DNA of 64,000 bases from Streptomyces flaveus. Lineage in GTDB: Bacteria > Actinomycetota > Actinomycetes > Streptomycetales > Streptomycetaceae. Shown here piece after piece: positions 56,636-64,000 of the stretch. Both the position numbers and the translations under genes were made by a program. A model generated the notes under the pieces. The model saw only the letters and a list, made by a program, of their open reading frames with translations, made no database searches and was not told where the DNA came from. The stretch is taken from assembly GCF_014647675.1 (NCBI RefSeq), contig NZ_BMPQ01000001.1, positions 653,133 through 717,132 on the forward strand, written 5' to 3'. Each line of letters starts with the position of its first letter. Within the stretch, counting starts at the first letter, position 1.

Positions 56636-57271
56636 TCACCCGGTGCTGACCACCACGGTCTTCGCCGGCTTGTCGTGCAGGCCCTGCTTGTAGGGCTTGT
56701 CGAAGAAGCTCCAGCCACCCGTGATCGCGGTCCAGATGCACGCGCAGCAGAACGCGAACGGCAACCACAGGACCAGCGCGCGGATCAACGAGGTCTGCCA
56801 GGAGGGCGTCGAGCCGTCGTTCAGGTTCGCCACCCGCATGTGGAACAGCTTCTTGCCGAGGGTCTGCCCGGACTTGGCGGTCAGGACGGTGTCGTACGCG
56901 ACGTAGAGCACCGCGGCGATCACGGACTGGCCGACGGAATCGCTGTACTCGATGTTCCCGCTGTCCACGTCGTAGTCGGTGGCACCGAACGCCCACGCCA
57001 CCAGCCACACCACGGCACCCACCAGGATCATGTCGATGATCCGCGCCAGTACGCGCTTGGGGCTGTCGCCGAGGGGCGGCATCCCGGCGAGGGGCTCGTT
57101 GCCGTACGGGCCGCCGCCGTAGGGGTCGCCCGCGTACGGCGGGGGTGTGGTGTCCCCGCCCTCCGAGCCCTCTGACGGAGTGCCGTACGGAGAGCCGCCG
57201 CCCTCGCCGGGTGGCGGCTCACGCTTCTTGAACGGATCGTCTTCCGGGGGAGGCGGCGGCTCGGTCGTCAT
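56636..57271 (-). CDS. RDD family membrane protein
   Basis: In the 211-residue product an N-terminal disordered Pro/Gly/Tyr region (PYGGGPYGN) is followed by the RDD domain: KRVLARIIDMILVGAVVWLVA, SGQTLGKKLFHMRVANLNDG and the helix WLPFAFCCACIWTAI. RDD proteins are small polytopic membrane proteins, some acting as ion transporters. It lies beside a second RDD gene. Confidence 0.88.
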   Translation of the reverse strand: MTTEPPPPPEDDPFKKREPPPGEGGGSPYGTPSEGSEGGDTTPPPYAGDPYGGGPYGNEPLAGMPPLGDSPKRVLARIIDMILVGAVVWLVAWAFGATDYDVDSGNIEYSDSVGQSVIAAVLYVAYDTVLTAKSGQTLGKKLFHMRVANLNDGSTPSWQTSLIRALVLWLPFAFCCACIWTAITGGWSFFDKPYKQGLHDKPAKTVVVSTG

Positions 57272-57364
57272 ACTTCGAGTCGACCGCGAACCCTCCGGCG
57301 GCGCAATGGGCGGGGAGCCGTCCGGGGCACGGCTCGTACGCCGGTCCGCTGCTCAGCCTGCTGG

Positions 57365-58936
57365 TCAGCCCGCCACGAACGTGTGCGCCGCCTTGTCGTG
57401 CCAGCACTGGCGCCACGGGCGGTCGAACAGGCCCCACAGGACACCCAGCACACCGATGCCGAGCAGTCCGGGCACGCTGTAGACGAGCCAGCGGCGCAGG
57501 GCCATGCCGAACGACGGGGGCTCGCCGCCCTCGATGTCCCGCACCTGGATACCGCACAGCTTCTTGCCGAGCGTACGGCCCCACTTGGCGGTGGGCAGCG
57601 CCTCGTAGAGGACGCCGAAGATCAGCAGGACGGCGAGGACGATGCCGAGGTAGGCGCCCGTGGTGCCGTCCAGCAGCCAGACCGTGACGGTCTCGCCGGA
57701 CAGCTTGGCCGCATCGATCTTGTCGTTGACGTGGTCGAGGGCCCTGATGCCCAGCGGCACGGCAGCCGCGCCCGTGACGGCACCCAGCACGAGCGAGTCC
57801 ACGAGCCGGGCGGCCAGCCGCTTGCCGAGCCCGGCGGGACGCGCGGAGGCCTGCGCCCGGGCGGCGGCCTGGAAGGGGTCCTCGGACACCGGCTTCCAGG
57901 GGACGACGGGCGGCTCGCTCTCGGGCCCGGCGAGACGGTGCACCTGCTGAGCCCAGGAGGGCTGTCCACCGCCGACGCCCGCGGCCATGGGCGTGGACTG
58001 CTCGGGTGCGGAGGGCGCGGAGGGGGAGGAAGGCGTGGAGGGAGGGGCTGGGGAACTCATGGACTGGGCGGGCACGGCGGGGGTCTGGGTACCGGCGGAC
58101 GCTGCGGTGGCGCCCTGGGAGAGGCCCGCGCGGGCGGCGGCTGTGCCTCCCGCGGTCGAGCCCCTTGCCGCTGCGCCTCCCGCGGTGGGGCCGGGGGCCT
58201 GGGGATCGCGCAGCTGCCTCTGCCGCGGAGTGACGGCCCGGAACGCCATCGTGCCCTCGGTAGCAAGAGGGTTACGGGCGCTGGGGACACCGGAGGCTCC
58301 GGCCCTGGGCTGAGGCGAGTCGGCCTGGGACGAGCCGGACGGCTCCTCCTCCGACCCCGGGGTCGGCTTCACCCGCCCCGTCGGCCTGCGGAAGCCCACC
58401 GTGCCGCCGGAAGCCGGAGGCCGGGCGTCCCGGGGCTTGTCCTCGATCCGGTCCTCGGCCCTGGGCGCGCGGAACGTGACCGTACCGTCGGCGTGCTCGG
58501 ACCTGCCCTCGGGCTGGGCCGGCTCGGACGGTACGCGCGGATCGGCGGGAGAACCCCAGGAGACCCGGCGGTCCTGTTCACCCCCGAAACCGGTCTGCCG
58601 GGAGCGGTCGGCGCCCCACGCGGTCGCGGGCTCGGGGCGGCTGCCGTGCTGGGCCTCGGCGGGCGAGGGGGCCGCGGCGGGCGGGTCCTCGTCGAAGAAG
58701 TGCGGGCCCGTCTCCTCCATGGGGGCGGGGCCGGTGGAGGTGGGACCCGCGGCGGCCGGGGCGGAGCGGCCGGCGGGTGGTACCGGTAGCGATTCGCCGT
58801 CGGAGGGCGCCGGTCGGCTGGTGCCCGGTACCCATGAGGCACCGTTCCAGTACCGGACATATCCAGGAATGGACGGGTCCGGGTAATACCCTTCGCGGGG
58901 CCTGTCGTCGCCAGCGGCCGGGGTTGGGGCGCTCAT
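57365..58936 (-). CDS. DUF2510-RDD family protein with long disordered region
   Basis: In the 523-residue product residues 13-45 are DUF2510 (REGYYPDPSIPGYVRYWNGA). A long Pro/Ala/Ser/Gln-rich linker contains three short FRA/FRR-type islands (GTVTFRAPRAEDR, GGTVGFRRPTGR, GTMAFRAVTPRQR) that repeat a G-T-x-x-F-R motif. The C-terminal RDD domain is GLGKRLAARLVDSLVLGAVT to LGKKLCGIQVRD. It is a paralogue of the adjacent RDD gene. The islands may bind a partner. Confidence 0.88.
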   Translation of the reverse strand: MSAPTPAAGDDRPREGYYPDPSIPGYVRYWNGASWVPGTSRPAPSDGESLPVPPAGRSAPAAAGPTSTGPAPMEETGPHFFDEDPPAAAPSPAEAQHGSRPEPATAWGADRSRQTGFGGEQDRRVSWGSPADPRVPSEPAQPEGRSEHADGTVTFRAPRAEDRIEDKPRDARPPASGGTVGFRRPTGRVKPTPGSEEEPSGSSQADSPQPRAGASGVPSARNPLATEGTMAFRAVTPRQRQLRDPQAPGPTAGGAAARGSTAGGTAAARAGLSQGATAASAGTQTPAVPAQSMSSPAPPSTPSSPSAPSAPEQSTPMAAGVGGGQPSWAQQVHRLAGPESEPPVVPWKPVSEDPFQAAARAQASARPAGLGKRLAARLVDSLVLGAVTGAAAVPLGIRALDHVNDKIDAAKLSGETVTVWLLDGTTGAYLGIVLAVLLIFGVLYEALPTAKWGRTLGKKLCGIQVRDIEGGEPPSFGMALRRWLVYSVPGLLGIGVLGVLWGLFDRPWRQCWHDKAAHTFVAG

Positions 58937-59065
58937 GTCCGTCGTCCCGTATCTGCTCGGGGGTCGTGTGGGGCATCCACATCTATCAGACCGGAGCAAG
59001 AGTCACGTCCGGTCCGCCAGTACCTACCCCGTTCGGGCAAGGTTCCGCTACGTCTTCCCGAATAC

Positions 59066-59159
59066 CGGACTGAGGACGGGTTGGTGACGGACCACTGAAA
59101 ACGGACTGAGGACGGGGGCGGATAACGGGCCGGTACCGAGCGGGTACCGAGCAGATACC
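59066..59159. repeat. Direct repeats in the ssgG upstream region
   Basis: CGGACTGAGGACGGG occurs at 59066-59080 and 59102-59116. About 15 bases later GGTACCGAGC is repeated twice with a third partial ATACCGG. The 324-base gap 58937-59260 otherwise holds no gene. The repeats end about 100 bases before the ssgG-type start. Confidence 0.6.
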
Positions 59160-59260
59160 GGCGAAGGGACTTCCCCGAATACACGTAATGCTCCGCGCCC
59201 CGCCCCGTCTCCACTCGTACGGGCCCGCCCCCAGGCCCCGAACGAAAGGAAACGGACGAC

Positions 59261-59683
59261 ATGCACACCGTGGTGGAACGCGAGCTCGACATGGAACTCG
59301 TCCTGTCGCCGGAGCGCAGCATCCCCGTACCGGCGCGGCTCAGCTACCGCAGCGACGACCCGTACGCCGTCCACTTCACCTTCCACGTCGGCTCCGAACT
59401 CTCCGTGAACTGGACGTTCGCCCGGGAACTCCTCGTCGAGGGCATCCTCCGGCCGTGCGGGCACGGCGATGTGCGGGTGCGGCCGGTGAAGGCGGGCAGA
59501 CGCGGCGTCATCCTGATCGCGCTGAGTTCACCCGGCGGAGACGCCCTGCTGGAGGCGTCGGCGGCCGAGGTCTCCGACTGGCTGGAACTCACCCTGCGGG
59601 CGGTCCCGGAGGGCTCCGAGGGCGAGCGGCTCGGTATCGAGGACGGACTGGTCGAGCTGTTCAGAAGACCTTGCCAGGGTTGA
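59261..59683 (+). CDS. ssgG: SsgA-like sporulation/cell division protein (SsgG-like)
   Basis: The 140-residue SsgA-like protein has the family's VERELDMELVLSPERSIPVP, RLSYRSDDPYAVHFTFHVG, VNWTFARELLVEGI and RPCGHGDVRVRP. These are typical of SALPs, which guide septum placement and spore-wall events in Streptomyces. Placement next to the oxidase and HPPD genes matches the ssgG locus; that assignment rests on context and memory. Its last 23 bases overlap the convergent oxidase gene. Confidence 0.85.
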   Translation: MHTVVERELDMELVLSPERSIPVPARLSYRSDDPYAVHFTFHVGSELSVNWTFARELLVEGILRPCGHGDVRVRPVKAGRRGVILIALSSPGGDALLEASAAEVSDWLELTLRAVPEGSEGERLGIEDGLVELFRRPCQG

Positions 59684-61061
59684 GGATGCCCAGCGGGTCG
59701 AAGGCCGCCTTGATCGCGCGCTGCATCTCCACGCCCACCGGGCCGATCTCGCGGGCCAGCCATTCCTTCTTCAGGACGCCCACGCCGTGTTCACCGGTGA
59801 TCGTGCCGCCGAGTTCCAGGCCGAGGGCCATGATCTCGTCGAAGGACTCGCGGGCGCGGCGGGACTCGTCGGGGTCGCCGGCGTCGAAGCAGACGGTGGG
59901 GTGGGTGTTGCCGTCGCCGGCGTGCGCGACGACCCCGATGGTCAGCTGGTGCTTCTCGGCGATCCGCTCGACGCCTTCGATCAGGTCGCCGAGCCGCGAG
60001 CGCGGTACGCACACGTCGTCGATCATCGTCGTGCCCTTGACCGCTTCGAGCGCGGTGAGGGACAGGCGGCGTGCCTGGAGCAGGAGTTCCGACTCGGCCG
60101 CGTCGTCCGCCGGTACGACCTGGGTGGCTCCCGCGGCCTCGCACAGGGCGCCGACCGCGGCGAGGTCGGCGGACGGGTCCGGGGTGTCGAAGGCGGCGAG
60201 GAGCAGGGCTTCGGTGGTCTCGGGGAGGCCCATGTTCGACAGGTCGTTGACGGCCTTCACCGTCGTACGGTCCATCAGTTCGAGGAGGGACGGCACGTGC
60301 CCTCCCGCCATGATCCGGCATACGGCGTCACAGGCGGCGGACGCGGACGCGAACTCGGCGGCCAGCACCAGCTGCTGGGGAGGCTGCGGCTTGAGGGCGA
60401 GTGTCGCCCGTACGACGATGCCGAGCGAACCCTCCGAACCGACGATGAGGCGGGTGAGGTCGTACCCGGCGACACCCTTCGCCGTGCGGCGGCCGGTGGA
60501 CATGAGACGGCCGTCGGCGAGGACGACGTCCAGGCCGAGGACGTACTCGGCGGTGACTCCGTACTTCACACAGCACAGGCCGCCGGAGGCCGTGCCGATG
60601 TTGCCGCCGATCGTGCACATCTCCCAGCTGGAGGGGTCGGGAGGGTAGTACAGGCCGTGTTCGTTCACGGCGCGGGAGAGTGTGGCGTTGATGACGCCGG
60701 GTTCGACGACGGCGATCCGGTCGACGGGGCTGATCTCGAGGATACGGTCCATCTTGATCAGGGACAGCACGATGCAGCCGTCGGAGGCGTTGGCGCCGCC
60801 CGACAGTCCGGTGCGGGCGCCCTGCGGGACGACCGGCACGCGCAGCTCCGTGGCGATGCGCATGACGTGCTGGACCTCTTCGACGGTCCGCGGCAGCACG
60901 ACGACGGCGGGGGTGCCGGCCTCGCAGAAGCTGGCCATGTCGTTGGCGTACGAGACCGTGACGTCCGGGTCGGTCAGGACCACGTCGGCCGGCAGTCCCG
61001 CGAGCAGACGGTCGAGAAGGTTCCCCGTCGCTTCGTCGCGAGGGGCTTCGATACGGCTCAT
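59661..61061 (-). CDS. FAD-linked oxidase (GlcD/D-lactate dehydrogenase type)
   Basis: The 466-residue flavoenzyme has an FAD_binding_4 domain with VVVLPRTVEEVQHVMRIATE, VPVVPQGARTGLSGGANASD, IGGNIGTASGGLCCVKYGVT and LIVGSEGSLGIVV. The C-terminal domain has AHAGDGNTHPTVCFD, GTITGEHGVGVLK and the terminal FDPLGILNPGKVF. It oxidises 2-hydroxy acids such as glycolate or D-lactate; which one is not decided. In-frame ATG 61067 precedes the chosen ATG 61061. Confidence 0.92.
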   Translation of the reverse strand: MSRIEAPRDEATGNLLDRLLAGLPADVVLTDPDVTVSYANDMASFCEAGTPAVVVLPRTVEEVQHVMRIATELRVPVVPQGARTGLSGGANASDGCIVLSLIKMDRILEISPVDRIAVVEPGVINATLSRAVNEHGLYYPPDPSSWEMCTIGGNIGTASGGLCCVKYGVTAEYVLGLDVVLADGRLMSTGRRTAKGVAGYDLTRLIVGSEGSLGIVVRATLALKPQPPQQLVLAAEFASASAACDAVCRIMAGGHVPSLLELMDRTTVKAVNDLSNMGLPETTEALLLAAFDTPDPSADLAAVGALCEAAGATQVVPADDAAESELLLQARRLSLTALEAVKGTTMIDDVCVPRSRLGDLIEGVERIAEKHQLTIGVVAHAGDGNTHPTVCFDAGDPDESRRARESFDEIMALGLELGGTITGEHGVGVLKKEWLAREIGPVGVEMQRAIKAAFDPLGILNPGKVF

Positions 61062-61134
61062 GATCACAGCGTCGCATCCGGGGGCGACGGTGTGAAGCCG
61101 TCTGCACGCGGGGCCGGCCGGCCAAGAGCCGGAA

Positions 61135-62876
<1,742 letters not shown>

Positions 62877-62889
62877 CTGGTCCGGGGGT

Positions 62890-63681
62890 TCAGCAGCTGG
62901 GGACGGAGCCGGTGCCCGTCTCCAGGGCGCGGAGGGATTCGACCGTGCTCTTCAGCGTCGTCACCGGGATCAGCCGCAGCCCCTTGGGCAGCTCCGACTC
63001 CGCGTCCGAGCACTCGGCCTTCGGTACGAGGAAGACGGTCGCACCGTCACGCTTTGCGGCCTGCGTCTTGAGGGCGACACCGCCGACGGCGCCCACCGTG
63101 CCGTCGGCGTCGATGGTGCCGGTGCCCGCGATCGTGCGGCCGCCGGTCAGGTCGCCGCCGCTGCCGTCACCGTCCAGCTTGTCGACTATGCCGAGCGAGA
63201 AGAGGAGCCCGGCACTGGGTCCGCCGACGTCGGCGAGCTTCAGGGTGACCCTGATGTCGTCCGGGTCCTCGCCGAGATAGTCCAGCGCGGCCTCGGTGGC
63301 GGTGTTCTGGGACTCCCGCATCGCCTCGGCGTTGTGCTCCTCGATCTCCTTGACGGTGTCACCGCTCGGGTACACGGAGTCCCGCGGCATCACGGCCCGG
63401 TCCGTATCGAACCACCCGTCGATCACAGCTCCCAGCCGCACATCCGCATCGGGCCCGGTCGCCTCGATGGTCGTCATCCGCAACTGCCCACGCGTCTCGT
63501 GGGTCTCCGCACCGGTGATGGTGATGACCGGCTCCCCCTGGTTCTCCCCCAGCACATCGGCCGTCATCCCCGGCTGAGCCACCGCAAACGGCAACGGTAC
63601 AAAGACCGTTGTGGCGAGCAGAGCCACGACAGGCAGAGCGAGCAGGGCGACGGCCCGGGGGCGCGAGAGCTGAGAGAGCAC
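62890..63681 (-). CDS. Secreted Lon-like (S16) protease, YlbL-related without PDZ
   Basis: The 263-residue product starts with a signal anchor (AVALLALPVVALLATTVFVP). The C-terminal Lon protease domain has catalytic S156 in DVGGPSAGLLFSLG and K205 in VGAVGGVALKTQAAKRDGAT. YlbL-type proteins usually have an intervening PDZ domain, but here the middle (residues 45-145) is short and helical with no PDZ pattern. Substrates are unknown. Confidence 0.88.
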   Translation of the reverse strand: MLSQLSRPRAVALLALPVVALLATTVFVPLPFAVAQPGMTADVLGENQGEPVITITGAETHETRGQLRMTTIEATGPDADVRLGAVIDGWFDTDRAVMPRDSVYPSGDTVKEIEEHNAEAMRESQNTATEAALDYLGEDPDDIRVTLKLADVGGPSAGLLFSLGIVDKLDGDGSGGDLTGGRTIAGTGTIDADGTVGAVGGVALKTQAAKRDGATVFLVPKAECSDAESELPKGLRLIPVTTLKSTVESLRALETGTGSVPSC

Positions 63682-63753
63682 GGGATCAATCTAACGTGAG
63701 GGGGAATTCCGGCCGCGGGCTGGTCCGTGGCCTTTGCTGGAGGCGAGGCCGCG

Positions 63754-63802
63754 CCCTTTAGGGGCGCGGGGAACTGCGCGACCAGCCACGACGCACCCGC
63801 AG
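63754..63802. repeat. Dispersed intergenic repeat, copy 3 (shorter variant)
   Basis: CCTTTAGGGGCGCGGGG is joined to GCGCGACCAGCCACGACG and CCCGCAGC, lacking the internal TGTGTC...CCGCG part of copies 1 and 2. It lies in the gap between the S16 protease gene and the last gene of the window, beside a CTGGGGGC hairpin (63827-63845). Confidence 0.8.
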
Positions 63803-63897
63803 CCGACATTCGAACCGTGGGGGGGTCTGGGGGCGCAGCCCCCAGTTTCGGGAAGGGGCGGGGCTGAGGAAGAAAACCCGCCCCCACCCACCCCTGG

Positions 63898-64000
63898 CTA
63901 GCGCAAAGCCTCGGCCACTTCCTTCGCGGCATCCACAACCCGCGCCCCCACCCTCTCCGGGACGGAATCCGCAAGCATCACAACCCCCACGCTCCCCTCC
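63898..64000 (-). CDS. 3' end of an unidentified gene (partial)
   Basis: The frame ending in TAG at 63898 runs to the window edge and reads EGSVGVVMLADSVPERVGAR, then VVDAAKEVAEALR. Only 33 complete codons are visible, with good codon bias. The protein cannot be named. Confidence 0.5.
   Translation of the reverse strand, partial: EGSVGVVMLADSVPERVGARVVDAAKEVAEALR

Overview
This is a high-GC actinobacterial chromosome segment, almost certainly from a Streptomyces. The basis is the strong G/C third-codon bias, the many GTG starts and ATGA/GTGA overlaps, and lineage-typical families (SsgA-like protein, DUF397/DUF5753, SAV2177-type methyltransferase, snapalysin, DasR-type dre operators, DUF2017-ClpS, RDD proteins with proline-rich tails). 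There is no phage, CRISPR array or intact transposon. One tRNA-Leu(UAG) gene is present.

Region 1-24 kb is accessory in character. It holds a secreted EEP-family phosphatase/nuclease, a 5'-truncated DUF5753 regulator with its DUF397 partner, and a family VIII esterase. A complete but divergent urease operon on the minus strand follows, in the order ureAB fusion, ureC, ureF, ureG, ureD, with no ureE. Next come small secreted proteins, a snapalysin, and a pair of membrane-anchored XRE regulators with extracytoplasmic sensor regions, divergent from a secreted peptidoglycan-binding protein. An SAM methyltransferase, an erythromycin-esterase homologue and an FAD monooxygenase close the section. 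Several gaps carry gene debris: a frameshifted ORF upstream of ureAB and a probable IS256 transposase tail near 14.7 kb.

Region 24-35 kb is mixed metabolism and transport: a MOSC protein, hydrolase and HEAT protein operon, Hsp20, a GlxA-type AraC regulator divergent from an MFS transporter, a second MFS transporter, a DUF445 protein and a secreted GDSL esterase.

Region 35-64 kb looks like conserved Streptomyces core. It has an ABC-2 exporter with a LiaF-like protein, a bifunctional penicillin-binding protein, a GroES-like protein, Bcp, RdgB and RNase PH. The N-acetylglucosamine PTS genes nagF and nagE follow, with three dre-like DasR sites. Then come the CysM/CysO/Mec protein-thiocarboxylate cysteine pathway with an unannotated cysteine leader peptide, an amino acid permease, DUF2017-ClpS, the NAD salvage genes pncB and pncA, two RDD proteins, an SsgG-like protein, a GlcD-type oxidase, HPPD with a divergent Lrp regulator, and a Lon-like secreted protease. 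Two tandem paralogous HNH nucleases sit between bcp and the tRNA gene and look like an insertion in this core.

The points most worth a second look are the cysteine leader peptide and the CysO Gly-Gly-Met-Val tail, the tandem HNH pair with repeated N-terminal modules, the GTCGGAC repeat array near 14.3-14.6 kb, the extended urease, and the paired membrane XRE sensors.
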